Source of the DNA: JAIEPT01 sp038217425
GTDB taxonomy: Bacteria; Planctomycetota; Planctomycetia; Gemmatales; Gemmataceae
Length of the DNA: 51,425 bases
Assembly (NCBI GenBank): GCA_038217425.1
Contig: JBBQPM010000028.1
Coordinates: 1-51,425, forward strand
Direction of reading: 5' to 3'
Below the pieces are notes generated by a model. It did no database searches, was not told where the DNA came from, and saw only the letters and a list, made by a program, of their open reading frames with translations. Below, piece by piece: positions 8,519 through 18,100 of the stretch (its first letter is position 1; each line of letters starts with the position of its first letter). A program made the position numbers and the translations under genes.

Positions 8519-11500
8519 TTAGTAAAATACCCGACACTTCGGCAACTTCTCCGCCAGCGCATCGGCCGCGCCTTGGCTAACGCTCGCGCTATCCAAATAC
8601 AGCTTCTGCAGATGTACGAGCCGCTCCAGGTGCTTCAGCCCGGCGTCGGTGACCTTCGTGCCGGTCAGGTCCAGCGTCTGCAGCTTGAACGCCGCCAATT
8701 CCACGAGTGCCGCGTCCGTGACGTCCGTCTTGCCCAGATGCAGATGCTCGAGCTTCGTGAACGGCCGAACTATTTCCAGGCCGCTCGATAAATCGATGCC
8801 GGACAGGTTCAGCGTCTCCAGGTGCGATAGCGCCGCAAGATGCTTCAGACCGGCCGCGGTCACCTTCGTGTAATTTAGATGCAGAGATTGCAACTCCTTG
8901 AGCGATGCGACCCGTTTCATGCCTTCGTTCGACACGGCTGTCTCGCGGAGGTTCAGTGTGCGCAATTCTTTGAGCTTGGCCACGTGCTGCAACCCTGCGT
9001 CCGTGGTCGGCGTCTTGTTGAGGTAGAGCGTCGTGAGCTGCGTGAGCCGAGCGACGTCCGCCAGGCCCGCGTCGCCGACCGTCGTGTCCGTGAGGTTGAG
9101 CGTTTTGAGCCGACTCAGCGTCGCCAATTCTTTCATGCCGGCGTTCGTCACCTTGGTGTCGCGGAGGTTGAGAATCTCGATCTGCGTCAGCTCCGCGATC
9201 GCTTTCAGCCCCTCGTCCGTGACATGGGTATGACTCAGATAGAGCGTGTTGAGCTGCGTGAGCGGTTTGAGAACGTTCAGCGTCGTCCCCGCGATTTTGA
9301 CGCTGCGCACGTCGAGCGTGTGCAGATCTTTGAAGGCGACGATTTCCTTCAGCCCCGCGTCGGTGATCTTCGTCGAGTTGAGATAGATTTTCCGAACCGC
9401 GTCGAGCGGCGCGAGCTTCTTGAGATCGGCATCGGTCGCCTGAGTGAAGTCGAGATCGAGCAGGACGACGGCTCCCGAGTCGTCGCGTTCGAACTTCCCT
9501 TTCAGCCGTCCGATGACCGCGGTCGGATCGTCGGCAGCCACCGGCCAACGCTTCACCTTGTCGACGGCTTGATGTAGCAGGGGATCGATGAGCGAGCCGA
9601 GGTAAGCGCCTTTCGGCGTACCGCGGCAGTTGAACAGCACGGCCCAGGCGAGGCCGTCGTGCCGGCGGGCGAGCAGCGTCGCGGTGCCGTCGAGGGCGCC
9701 CATGTGCCAGTGGCTGACGCCAAGTTCGTCGGCCGGTTTGACGTTCCATCCGAGGCCGTAGTAGACAGACTTGAACGTGCCGTCAGTCGAAGTTCCCGCC
9801 AACCCCGCGGGCCGGGCCAGCATCGCGCGGATGCTCGAAGCCTTGAGAATCTTCGACTGATTCTCGTCGCGAAAATCGGAAGCGAAGCGGACGAGGTCGC
9901 TGGCGGTGCTGATCCAGCCGCCGTGTGAATCCATCGCTTCGAGATACCAGGCGCCGTACGGAGTCGGCACGGGCTTGCCGAGGTTCGGGCCGAGCACGGC
10001 ATTCGCGGTGCGATTCTTCTTTTCGTCGTGATACTTCACTTCATCCTTGGCCTGCGTGAGCGTTTGGCCGAGCTGCGTCGCGTGGATGCCGACGGGATCG
10101 AAGACGTGCTTCTGCACGAACGCATCGTACGGCATGCCGCTCGTCTTCTCGATGACTCGACCCAGAAGGCAGTAGCCGAAGTTGGAGTAGGCGTAACGCG
10201 TGCCGGGCTCGAAATCGAGCTTTTGGCCGAGCATGTACTGGATGATGTCGTTCGGCTCGGCGGGGGCAGCGACCTTCTGAGCGGCAGCGATTTGGAGCGG
10301 ACGGAACATCGGATCGAACGACACGGCCCGATCCCAGCCGGCGGTGTGCTGGAGCAGTTGCTCAACGGTGACCCTGCGGAGTCGCGGGTCGGCGCCGGGA
10401 GAAACGACAATGTTCAGCAGATCGAAGGGGTTGTCGCTCAGTTTCAGCTTGCCCATTTCGAGCAACTTGAGAATCGCGACGGCGGTGATCGGCTTGGAGA
10501 TGCTGGCAATGCGGAAACGCATCTTCGGCAGAATGGGGGTGCCGAGCTGCGGGTCGGAGTAGCCGAAGCCGCGCGCGTAGACGAGCTTGCCGTCCTTGGC
10601 GACTGCAAGCGAAGCGCCGGGGACGTCGTGTTCCTCCAGGAACTTGAGCATCAGCTCATCGAGGACTGCGAGGTCCGCGCTGACGGCGCCGGTCGCTGGA
10701 ATCTTTTTCCCTTGACCCATGCCGACGGGCGCAACCGGTTTTAGCGTGATCGAGCGAACGTCCATCACCGCGGCGGCCGACTTGCTCTGGACCTTGAGCG
10801 TCAGCGTGTATCGTCCCGCTTCTGCGAACGTCAGCTTGCCGAGCGTGCGGGCCTTGAAGTTTTGAAAGCCCCCGGTGTCCTCGACCGTGAACGGCAACTT
10901 CTGCGTGCCGACCGCGAGTTCCACTTTACTTCCCCCCTGTCCTTTGCCGCAGCCTTGCAAGATCTCGACTTCGAACGTCCCCGGCTTACGGAGGGTGAAT
11001 TCGAACGACGCCCAGTCCTCCGCCCGCGTCCAGAAGCCGAGCGTTGTCTTGTGCGGCAACGGCTCGTAGCGAAGCTGCACGCCATGAATGGTCGCGGTCT
11101 TGCTGTGAATCAAGACGCTGCCGTCGTCGGCCTGCGGATTGGGCACGTAGTTCGGGTTCCGCGCCATCGTTTGGGCGCCGACCTCTTTGCGCCAGGCGAC
11201 GAGCTTCGCGTGCATCTCCTTGGCGAGCGCGGGTTGCGTCTCGATCAAGTTGCGCGATTGGCTCACATCCTTGACGACGTCGAACAGTTCGAGTCGGCCG
11301 TCCTCCATGAACTCGATGAGCGAATAGTTGCCCGAGCGGATCGAGCTTGCCGGCTTGCCGCCTTGATTCGGATAGTGCGGGTAGTGCCAGTAGAGGGCGT
11401 CGCGCTGCAGCTCCTTGCCCGCGAACACGGGGACCAGGCTCTTGCCGTCGATGCCGGTCGCGTTCTTGGCGCCGCACAGTTCGAGGATCGTCGGTAGAAA

Positions 11501-12526
11501 ATCGATGGTCTGCACCGGGACCGTCGGCGTGCTCGGCGCATGCTTGCCGGGAAGGCGAACGAGCAGTGGCACGCGGATGCCCCCTTCGTAGAGAAATCCC
11601 TTCCCCTCGCGCAGCGGCGCGTTGATCGTCGGCGGCGTGTTCGGGCCTTCCAGCACGCTGAGCCCGCCGTTGTCTGACGTGAAAATCACGATTGTGTCGT
11701 CCGCCAACTTCAGATCGTCGAGCTTCTTGAGGATTCGCCCAACGCTCTCGTCGAGGCTCTCGATCATCGCGGCGTACATCGGATTGCCCTGTTTGCCGGG
11801 CGGCGCCGGTTGATACTTGGCCGCGATCTCCGCCTTGCCCTTGATCGGCGTGTGGACGGCGTGATGCGAGAGGTGCAGGAAAAACGGCCGATCGCGATGG
11901 GCCTCGATGAACTTCTCCGCCTCCGCCGTGAGTCGGTCCGTCAGATATTCTCCCTTGGGGGCTTTTTCCAGGCCCGGGATCGCCTTGCCGTCTTTGCCGA
12001 CGTACGGCGCGAAATAGCTGCGTGGCGTGCCGGTATGATCGCCGGCGATGTTGACGTCGAACCCGCGTTCGAGCGGCCCGGCGCCGACGCCCCCCAGGTG
12101 CCATTTGCCGATGTGCCCGGTGCGGTAACCATGGGTCCGAAGCAGCGATGCCAAGGTGGGATGCTCCGCCGTCAACTCGCGGACGAAATCGGGCCGCAGC
12201 AGCATTTGATCGGCGCGATCGCCGCGACCGGGGAGCCAATCGGTGAGCTTGAGCCGTGCGGGATGCTTGCCGGTGAGCAGGGCCGCGCGCGTGGGCGAAC
12301 AGATCGGCGCCGCCGAGTACGCATGCGTGAATTTCGCACACGTCCCGGCCAAACGGTCCAGGTTCGGCGTCTTGTAAACCTTGCTGCCGTAGCAACCCAG
12401 ATCCGCCCAGCCCAGATCGTCGGCGAGGATGACCACGACGTTGGGCTTCTTCTTCGCCGACTCGCCGGCGACGGAAGGTGCGCTGAACCCCGCCAAGAGG
12501 ATGAGCGCCGCCAAGATGCGAACCAT
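8519..12526 (-). CDS. sulfatase / beta-lactamase-family serine hydrolase / LRR fusion protein
   Basis: A 1335-residue exported protein joining three units. After a signal peptide (1-20) comes a type I sulfatase (about 27-460) with the metal-binding ADD (D36, D37) and the formylglycine motif C76-S-P-T-R80. Residues about 480-600 form a beta-rich module of the kind appended to sulfatases. Residues about 612-985 are a class C beta-lactamase-like serine hydrolase with S675-I-S-K678, Y780-S-N782 and H941-M-G943, so its active site looks complete. Residues about 1018-1335 hold about 13 leucine-rich repeats of the planctomycete type (LxxLxLxxTxVTDAGLKxL). The start at 12526 has GGAG 7 bases upstream and begins the signal peptide. 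Sulfatase activity would need a formylglycine-generating enzyme encoded elsewhere. Divergent from a TonB-dependent receptor. Substrate unknown; sulfated polysaccharide is the usual guess. Confidence 0.92.
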   Translation of the reverse strand: MVRILAALILLAGFSAPSVAGESAKKKPNVVVILADDLGWADLGCYGSKVYKTPNLDRLAGTCAKFTHAYSAAPICSPTRAALLTGKHPARLKLTDWLPGRGDRADQMLLRPDFVRELTAEHPTLASLLRTHGYRTGHIGKWHLGGVGAGPLERGFDVNIAGDHTGTPRSYFAPYVGKDGKAIPGLEKAPKGEYLTDRLTAEAEKFIEAHRDRPFFLHLSHHAVHTPIKGKAEIAAKYQPAPPGKQGNPMYAAMIESLDESVGRILKKLDDLKLADDTIVIFTSDNGGLSVLEGPNTPPTINAPLREGKGFLYEGGIRVPLLVRLPGKHAPSTPTVPVQTIDFLPTILELCGAKNATGIDGKSLVPVFAGKELQRDALYWHYPHYPNQGGKPASSIRSGNYSLIEFMEDGRLELFDVVKDVSQSRNLIETQPALAKEMHAKLVAWRKEVGAQTMARNPNYVPNPQADDGSVLIHSKTATIHGVQLRYEPLPHKTTLGFWTRAEDWASFEFTLRKPGTFEVEILQGCGKGQGGSKVELAVGTQKLPFTVEDTGGFQNFKARTLGKLTFAEAGRYTLTLKVQSKSAAAVMDVRSITLKPVAPVGMGQGKKIPATGAVSADLAVLDELMLKFLEEHDVPGASLAVAKDGKLVYARGFGYSDPQLGTPILPKMRFRIASISKPITAVAILKLLEMGKLKLSDNPFDLLNIVVSPGADPRLRRVTVEQLLQHTAGWDRAVSFDPMFRPLQIAAAQKVAAPAEPNDIIQYMLGQKLDFEPGTRYAYSNFGYCLLGRVIEKTSGMPYDAFVQKHVFDPVGIHATQLGQTLTQAKDEVKYHDEKKNRTANAVLGPNLGKPVPTPYGAWYLEAMDSHGGWISTASDLVRFASDFRDENQSKILKASSIRAMLARPAGLAGTSTDGTFKSVYYGLGWNVKPADELGVSHWHMGALDGTATLLARRHDGLAWAVLFNCRGTPKGAYLGSLIDPLLHQAVDKVKRWPVAADDPTAVIGRLKGKFERDDSGAVVLLDLDFTQATDADLKKLAPLDAVRKIYLNSTKITDAGLKEIVAFKDLHTLDVRSVKIAGTTLNVLKPLTQLNTLYLSHTHVTDEGLKAIAELTQIEILNLRDTKVTNAGMKELATLSRLKTLNLTDTTVGDAGLADVARLTQLTTLYLNKTPTTDAGLQHVAKLKELRTLNLRETAVSNEGMKRVASLKELQSLHLNYTKVTAAGLKHLAALSHLETLNLSGIDLSSGLEIVRPFTKLEHLHLGKTDVTDAALVELAAFKLQTLDLTGTKVTDAGLKHLERLVHLQKLYLDSASVSQGAADALAEKLPKCRVFY

Positions 12527-12818
12527 GTCACTTCTCCAGAGAATAGAAACCGCTCGAGACCAGGAGGATTGTAACGGCTCTGCGGGCGTCATGCCAAACG
12601 AGAACCGGGCACGGCATGCGGATTGTATCGAAAGGTTGGCTTCTACTAGAGACGGGGAATCCGGAAGTGCCGCCTTTGCCGCGTTCGATTGCAAAAGCGG
12701 TCTGCGAACGGTCGATGCGAGGTTCAACCGACCCAATCGCCGCCGGCGTCTCGCCAGGTTGTGCTCAGGCAGGTTCTTGAGTTGTTACGGAAGCTGCAAA
12801 CTTGGAAAGGAATTCTGC

Positions 12819-15149
12819 ATGACCGCGCGACTGAACCCTGCGGCGCTCAAACTCAGCTTGCTACTGGGCGGGGGCCTTGCATTAGCCGTGTTGGCGCTAC
12901 CCACCGCCGGCCAGGAAAAGAAGGGGACGGAAGAAAAGAAGGAGATCTTCAATACGCCCGAAGTCAAAATCCCGGGCGAGTTGAAGCCGGCCACTCCTGG
13001 GCCGCAACCTCTGCCCCCGACGCCGAGCACGCAGCCGCCGAGCAACGCGCCGCAGACGCCCCCCGTCACCCCCTTCGGGCCCGGCGGTGCTTTCGATCGA
13101 AACATCACGACCCCCTTCCTCCCCGACGTCGAAGGGACGCAAATCAACGCTGGCAAAAAGACCTCGAATATCGATCTCAAGCAACAGGGGACCATCGCCA
13201 ATAACAATCTGCGCCAGCTCTTTCAGACCGTCCCCGGCATCAACATCTCCGAAGAATCGTCGCCCCTCACCAGCTTCGGTTATCGCGGCCTGCCGCCGCA
13301 CCGCTCGCAATTCACGCAGATCCTTCAGGACGGCATCCCCATCCACGCCGACCAGTTCGGCTACCCCGAAGCATATTACGTCCCGCCATTCCAGGTCGTC
13401 GATCGCGTCGAGTTCTTCCGCGGCGGCGCTTCGCTCATGTACGGCCCGCAACCGGGCGGCTCCCTCAACTTCATCACCAAGATGCCCCCGACCGATCGGC
13501 CTGTCTCCGTCTATGCCGAGAACATGGCCGGCACGTACGGCTTCTTCTCCACCTACGAAAGCGTCGCCGGCACCATGGGGGACCTCGGCTATTACGTCTA
13601 CGGACACCACCGCGAATCCGACGGCTTCCGCAACGCCAATAGCGGCTACAACCTCGATTTCGGCGGCGGCAAATTTGTCGTCCAACTCAGCGACCGCTCC
13701 CGGCTGCTCGTCACCGCTGACGGATACAGCGAAGGTCACGGCGAACCGGGCGGTCTCTCCGTCGCCGACTTCAACGCCGGCAACATCTATAAGACCACCC
13801 GCTTCTTCGATCACTTCCAGCTGCGCCGCGAATCCGTAACCGCCCAGTATCAAAACGTCCTCGACGACGACACTTTCCTCGACGTCAAAATGTGGGGCAT
13901 CCATTACAACCGCTTCAGCCGACGACAAAACGGCGGCGGCTTCGGCACCCTCCCCTCGGGCGGCGCCAGCGCCACCAGCAACTTCGAAGATCAGTCGTTT
14001 AACACCTTCGGCATCGAGCCCCGGTTCCGCCGAGACTGGATGGGGCACACGCTCGCCTTTGGCCTCCAGTACTACCACACCTGGTCGCCTCGCTACGATT
14101 CCACCGGCGCAAACCTTGCCAACGAAGGGAGCAATCCCACCACGACCAGCTTCCGTACCGTCGATTACGCTCCCTTCTTTGCCGAGAACCTCTTCCGTTT
14201 CGGCAACCTCACCGTCACCCCCGGCATCCGCATCGAGAACATTTGGCAAACCGTCCGCGAAGATCGCAACAATGCCAAGACGGCCGCCAATAAAGCGCTC
14301 GCCGATCAACAGGTTTCCGACACCGTGCCGCTTCTGGGCCTGGGCGTCGCCTACAATTTCGATCCGAAGGTCCAGGCGTACTACAACATCTCGCAGTCGT
14401 ATCGCCCCATCATCTTTACCGAAGCCGTCTCCCCCGCCGCCAACCAGACCGTCTCCGGCAACCTCGAGCCCGGCGACTCCTGGCAGACCGAAATCGGCTT
14501 TCGCGGCAACCCGTATCCCTGGCTCTACTGGGATACCAGCCTCTTCTATATGCGTTTCGAAAACCAGATCGGCGTCGTCAACAATAACATCCAAAACGTC
14601 GGCGATTCGCGCCATCAAGGCTGGGAATTCGCCGGCGGCGTCGACTTCCTCGCCCTGGCCGACACCATGCAGGGCATCGAAACGCAGCGAGCCGTCTCCT
14701 TCGGCGCCTTTTTCAACTCCACCATCCTCGACACCACCTTCGTCGCCGGGCCCAATATCGGCAAGCGGACCCAGTATGCTCCTTACAACTTGTTTCGTAC
14801 GGGCCTCAACTTGATCATCCGCGACACTTCCGCCGACTCCAGCTATGTCGGCAGCGAGTATGCGGGGGGCGGCGGTTACTACAACCAGAACGAATGGCTC
14901 CGCTTTAGCTTCACCGGAACCTTCGTCGGCAATCAGTTCGGCAACGACAACAACACCGCCAACAACTTCATCCCCGCCTACAACGTCTGGGATCTGACGG
15001 CGGAAGTTCGGCTCTTCCACCAATCGCTCCGCGGCTTCGGCGGCGTCTACAACGTCTTCGATAACCGCTACTTCTCCCGCGTCCGCGGCGACGGCATCGA
15101 CCCCGCGGCCCCGCAAACCGTCTTCGCCGGCCTCAAGGTCATCTTTTAG
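12819..15149 (+). CDS. TonB-dependent outer-membrane receptor
   Basis: A 776-residue outer-membrane transporter. A signal peptide (1-31, ending PTAGQ) is followed by a proline-rich linker (about 45-95), a plug domain (about 105-215, containing VPGINI and QDGIPIHADQFGYPEAYYVP) and a 22-strand-type barrel that ends on a C-terminal phenylalanine. The plug resembles the FecA-like iron(III)-citrate/siderophore group, so iron-complex uptake is the best guess, though carbohydrate or other metal complexes cannot be excluded. No N-terminal signalling extension is obvious. Start at 12819 because the signal peptide begins there, with an AAAGGA about 7 bases upstream; the frame is open far upstream. No TonB, ExbB or ExbD gene is nearby. 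Divergent from the sulfatase fusion across 292 bp. Confidence 0.92.
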   Translation: MTARLNPAALKLSLLLGGGLALAVLALPTAGQEKKGTEEKKEIFNTPEVKIPGELKPATPGPQPLPPTPSTQPPSNAPQTPPVTPFGPGGAFDRNITTPFLPDVEGTQINAGKKTSNIDLKQQGTIANNNLRQLFQTVPGINISEESSPLTSFGYRGLPPHRSQFTQILQDGIPIHADQFGYPEAYYVPPFQVVDRVEFFRGGASLMYGPQPGGSLNFITKMPPTDRPVSVYAENMAGTYGFFSTYESVAGTMGDLGYYVYGHHRESDGFRNANSGYNLDFGGGKFVVQLSDRSRLLVTADGYSEGHGEPGGLSVADFNAGNIYKTTRFFDHFQLRRESVTAQYQNVLDDDTFLDVKMWGIHYNRFSRRQNGGGFGTLPSGGASATSNFEDQSFNTFGIEPRFRRDWMGHTLAFGLQYYHTWSPRYDSTGANLANEGSNPTTTSFRTVDYAPFFAENLFRFGNLTVTPGIRIENIWQTVREDRNNAKTAANKALADQQVSDTVPLLGLGVAYNFDPKVQAYYNISQSYRPIIFTEAVSPAANQTVSGNLEPGDSWQTEIGFRGNPYPWLYWDTSLFYMRFENQIGVVNNNIQNVGDSRHQGWEFAGGVDFLALADTMQGIETQRAVSFGAFFNSTILDTTFVAGPNIGKRTQYAPYNLFRTGLNLIIRDTSADSSYVGSEYAGGGGYYNQNEWLRFSFTGTFVGNQFGNDNNTANNFIPAYNVWDLTAEVRLFHQSLRGFGGVYNVFDNRYFSRVRGDGIDPAAPQTVFAGLKVIF

Positions 15150-15266
15150 GAAGCGTCGCCCGCGGCCGAATGTCAGACATCAACAAGCCCAAAGGGTGAG
15201 GGACTCAGGACCCTTGGGACCGATACTCGACGCGTTTATCCGGTACGGGGCAAGAATGTGACGCAG

Positions 15267-15310
15267 ATCGAGGCGGGCGGCGCGGCGAAAGCTGCGCCGC
15301 TCGCCTCGAT
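15267..15310 (+). terminator. terminator-like hairpin after the TonB receptor gene
   Basis: 17-bp arms (15267-15283 with 15294-15310), with one position that becomes a G-U pair in RNA, and a 10-base loop. It stands 117 bp after the receptor stop and upstream of the next promoter. No T-run follows. Confidence 0.5.
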
Positions 15311-15338
15311 TCCGATGCGCTTCTTCGTTGACTGAAAG

Positions 15339-15344
15339 TATAAT
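15339..15344 (+). promoter_or_regulatory. putative -10 box
   Basis: A perfect TATAAT, 29 bp before the ATG at 15373 and after the hairpin. No convincing -35 box at 17 bp; TTGACT at 15328 is too close to pair with it. Confidence 0.35.
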
Positions 15345-15372
15345 CCACAGGAATCTTCAAACGAGCAGAATC

Positions 15373-16188
15373 ATGGCCCGACGCCTCGCCTGCCTCTGGA
15401 TGCTCCTGGCCGCCGACCTGGTGTCGGCTCAGGACGTCCTCGCCTGGAAATGGGCCCCCGGCGACGTCGTGCGGATGCAATACCACCAGGTCTCCCAGAT
15501 CGCGCTGGCCGGACAGGCGTCGCGCGGCGAAACGAGCTGGCGTTTGCGTTTTGAACCGATCGGCGCACGCGGCCCCAATGCCTTGCTGAAAATGACGGTC
15601 GAATCCGTCGAGGCTGCGGAGGAACGGCTCAAGGCCGTTGCGGGAGCGTTCAAGGAAGCGTCGCTCACCCTGGAGCTTTCGGCAACAGGCGTCGTCCAGG
15701 CAATCGAGGGATATGACGCCTTTCTGGATTCGGCCAGCAACAAGGACGCGGATCGCCGCGCGACGTTGCGCACGCTCTATGCGCCGGAGGTCTGGCAGCG
15801 GGCCTTCAGCGAACTTTTCGGCTTCCTGCCCCCTCGCGCCGTCAAGGTGGGAGAAATGTGGGAACTCAAAACGGTCGACCCGGCGCCGTTGCTCGGCGTG
15901 CTGCACACGACGACGCGCTTCAAGTATTTGGGCGATGGCGACATCTCCGCGAGCCAGGCAATAGTGTTTGTGCCAGGCGTCAAACCAGATCCGCTGCTCG
16001 GCGCCAAGCTGGAGTTGAAAACGGACTCGGAGAAGGCGCGTTACCGCTTCGACCGCGCCGCGGGCCGACTTGTGGAGGCGGAAAAATCGTTCGTGCTGCG
16101 GGGCACGTGGACGCCGACCGTCGGTAAAGCTGAGCCGGTCGAGTTGCGCCTGGAGTCGACGGTCCGGATGAAAGTCGTGGGCAAGTAA
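15373..16188 (+). CDS. secreted protein of unknown function
   Basis: A 271-residue protein with a signal peptide (MARRLACLWMLLAADLVSAQ). The mature part begins with KWAPGDVVRMQYHQ and is mostly predicted beta-strand, ending in a run of strands (VELRLESTVRMKVVG). The layout resembles DUF6263-type planctomycete exported proteins, but I cannot confirm that from sequence alone. No catalytic motif, metal site or membrane anchor. The start is set by the signal peptide and the TATAAT box at 15339. It is flanked by the TonB receptor on the same strand and a convergent membrane-protein gene, and is probably monocistronic. Confidence 0.75.
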   Translation: MARRLACLWMLLAADLVSAQDVLAWKWAPGDVVRMQYHQVSQIALAGQASRGETSWRLRFEPIGARGPNALLKMTVESVEAAEERLKAVAGAFKEASLTLELSATGVVQAIEGYDAFLDSASNKDADRRATLRTLYAPEVWQRAFSELFGFLPPRAVKVGEMWELKTVDPAPLLGVLHTTTRFKYLGDGDISASQAIVFVPGVKPDPLLGAKLELKTDSEKARYRFDRAAGRLVEAEKSFVLRGTWTPTVGKAEPVELRLESTVRMKVVGK

Positions 16189-16219
16189 TCTTTCTTTGGA
16201 TGGATGCATTGAGTGTCGC

Positions 16220-16786
16220 TTACTTCGACAGCCTGCAAATTAGCGCACTCTCAGTCCCGATTATCAGCCACAGAAACCATGCCGTCGATCCCATGACATA
16301 AATCGGCATCAGGTGTGAGTTGAAGTCCCATTCTGCGAGTCGAACAAAGGAGTAGCTTGCAATCCCGATCATCTGGAAGACGAGGAACAAATTGCAGCTC
16401 ATGAGCAGCCAAGGGGCCGAGGAGAATCGGGCAGCCTCGCGAAGAAATCCTGCGAAAAATGCCATGGCGGCCGCGACGAAAGTGACGACAACCATCTCGG
16501 ACGCGACCCCGATTGGACGCCACAGAGACCCAAAGAGGCAACCGTAACTGGCGGCAACGAACATCCTTGTTCGCCGGTGGGGAGCGGCCAGGCACAGCAA
16601 CAACATTCCAACCACTACTGGAGCGATCAGCAAGCACTTGATTAGCGTCAATAGTTCAGGCCATTCTCGAAGCCACAACCATGAATTGACAGGCGCAGCA
16701 AGGATGACGGTGATCAATCCGATTTTGATTGATGTGAATCCGAATCGCACGAGGCGCCAGCGTTTCAACTCGGCGATCTCGTCCAT
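16220..16786 (-). CDS. multi-pass membrane protein, unknown function
   Basis: A 188-residue hydrophobic protein with five or six predicted membrane segments (about 17-38, 45-67, 75-95, 98-118, 125-148 and 162-183) and a short charged N-terminus (MDEIAELKRWRLVRF). GGAG lies 7 bases before the ATG at 16786. No family recognised. It follows osmC on the minus strand across 53 bp, so it may be the last gene of a dcd-osmC-membrane protein unit. Base composition is a little less GC-rich than its neighbours. Confidence 0.65.
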   Translation of the reverse strand: MDEIAELKRWRLVRFGFTSIKIGLITVILAAPVNSWLWLREWPELLTLIKCLLIAPVVVGMLLLCLAAPHRRTRMFVAASYGCLFGSLWRPIGVASEMVVVTFVAAAMAFFAGFLREAARFSSAPWLLMSCNLFLVFQMIGIASYSFVRLAEWDFNSHLMPIYVMGSTAWFLWLIIGTESALICRLSK

Positions 16787-16839
16787 GGGAGAACTCCACG
16801 AACTCGAAGTAACCCAAGCTGGTAGGAGTCTCGCGCTCG

Positions 16840-17346
16840 CTAGACCTGCACGATCGTTTCCGTCACGGTTGCCGGCTTGATCAGCGTTTGGTAGATGACG
16901 CAGTACCGCTTCGTGAGCTTGATGAGATTCTCGAGTTGCTCGGGCGTAGCGTCGGCGTCGAGGCGGAACGTCAGGCGGATGTCCTTGAAACCGACCGGGA
17001 CTTCCTTACTGACTCCAAGCGTGCCGCGGAAATCGAGGTCGCCCTCGGCCGAGATCGTGCCCCCCTTGAGCGGAATCTCGAGCGCGGTCGCCACGGCGCG
17101 GAGCGTGACGCCGGCACAGCCGACGAGGGCTTCGAGCAACATATCGCCGGAGCAAGCGTGGCTTCCGGAACCGCCGGCCGCGGGATGCAGACCGACGTCG
17201 ATGGGGCCGCGCGGACTGGCTACCCGGCACACGAGATCAGGTTCGAACGTGCCTTCGATCTTGAGCGTCAAGAACGCAGCGGCGGCGTCTTCCTTGTATT
17301 TTGCTTTGAGAGGCGCCTGCTTCGCGCGGAGTTCAGCGGCGTTCAT
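16840..17346 (-). CDS. OsmC family protein
   Basis: A 168-residue OsmC/Ohr-fold protein. The two cysteines usual for peroxide reduction are present: C77 (LVGCAGVTLRA) at a helix start and C149 (KRYCVIYQTL). The family reduces organic hydroperoxides with thiol cofactors, as cytoplasmic dimers. An N-terminal extension of about 30 residues is rich in Lys and Ala. GAGG lies 5 bases before the ATG at 17346. It starts 7 bp after the dcd stop, so the two are very likely cotranscribed. OsmC-like rather than classical Ohr; substrate not determinable here. Confidence 0.88.
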   Translation of the reverse strand: MNAAELRAKQAPLKAKYKEDAAAAFLTLKIEGTFEPDLVCRVASPRGPIDVGLHPAAGGSGSHACSGDMLLEALVGCAGVTLRAVATALEIPLKGGTISAEGDLDFRGTLGVSKEVPVGFKDIRLTFRLDADATPEQLENLIKLTKRYCVIYQTLIKPATVTETIVQV

Positions 17347-17353
17347 GTCGGCC

Positions 17354-17920
17354 TCACGACGTCGGCGGGGTTTGGCCGACGACGAACGGCAGCGTCAGCC
17401 CCTTCTGATCCTGGTACTTACCCTTCTTGTCCGCGTAGCTCTTCTCGCACATCTCGTCGGCCTTGAAGAACAGGATCTGTGCGATCCCTTCGTTCGCGTA
17501 GATGCGGGCCGGCAGCGGCGTCGTGTTCGAGATCTCGATCGTGATCTTGCCGCGCCACTCGGGTTCCAGCGGCGTCACGTTCACGATGATGCCGCACCGG
17601 GCGTAGGTCGATTTCCCCAGGCACGTCGCCAGCACGTTGCGCGGGATCTCGAAATATTCCACAGTCTCCGCAAGGGCGAAGCTGTTTGGCGGAATGACGC
17701 AAGAATCGGCCTCAATGTCGACGAAGGCGGACGGATCGAATCGCTTCGGATCGATGACGGCGCCGTAGAGGTTGGTGAAGACCTTGAAGTGCCGACCGAC
17801 GCGGACGTCGTAGCCGTAGCTGCTGACGCCGTACGAGATGACGCCTTGCCGATACGATTCCTCGGCGAATGGGTCGATCTTCACGAGCTTGCGGATTTGC
17901 CAATCGGCGAGAAGTCCCAT
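17354..17920 (-). CDS. dcd: dCTP deaminase
   Basis: Deaminates dCTP to dUTP for thymidylate synthesis. The 188 residues fit the trimeric Dcd/DUT family (about 190). GVSSYGYDVRVG near the N-terminus and TPLEPEWRGKITIEISN, which contains the catalytic glutamate region, are characteristic. Start chosen at MGLLADWQI (17920), with GAGGA 7 bases upstream; the open frame runs to 17998 through a dispersed palindrome and is not coding there. Whether it is mono- or bifunctional (dCTP deaminase/dUTPase) cannot be told. First gene of a unit with osmC. Confidence 0.93.
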   Translation of the reverse strand: MGLLADWQIRKLVKIDPFAEESYRQGVISYGVSSYGYDVRVGRHFKVFTNLYGAVIDPKRFDPSAFVDIEADSCVIPPNSFALAETVEYFEIPRNVLATCLGKSTYARCGIIVNVTPLEPEWRGKITIEISNTTPLPARIYANEGIAQILFFKADEMCEKSYADKKGKYQDQKGLTLPFVVGQTPPTS

Positions 17921-17942
17921 GGATGCATCCTCGAATCTTCCT

Positions 17943-17967
17943 CGTTCCCGGGCTCCGCCCGGGAACG
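17943..17967. repeat. palindrome family C, copy 1
   Basis: Perfect 11-bp arms (17943-17953 with 17957-17967; CGTTCCCGGGC) and a TCC loop. A second, one-mismatch copy lies at 18066-18090. It sits in the dcd upstream region. Confidence 0.65.
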
Positions 17968-18065
17968 CACTACATGCGAGGCTCTGCCTCGGCGCCAAAA
18001 TGCCTTGAAAACAACTTGATGATTCTTCTGGGATAATAAAGACAAGGCAGAGCCTTTTGGCAGTC

Positions 18066-18090
18066 CGTTCCCGGGCAGAGCCCGAGAACG
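18066..18090. repeat. palindrome family C, copy 2
   Basis: CGTTCCCGGGC..GCCCGAGAACG with an AGA loop, one mismatch in the right arm relative to the copy at 17943. Between the two copies lie further complementary pieces (GGCTCTGCC at 17982, GGCAGAGCC at 18045), so the 150-bp stretch could fold as one compound structure. Confidence 0.6.
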
Positions 18091-18100
18091 AGACTGGTGT

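Noticed and set aside
12897..15116. 739-codon minus-strand frame opposite the TonB receptor
   Set aside because: Composition is a Val/Gly/Glu-rich artefact, it has no motifs, and it is fully covered by a clear receptor gene.
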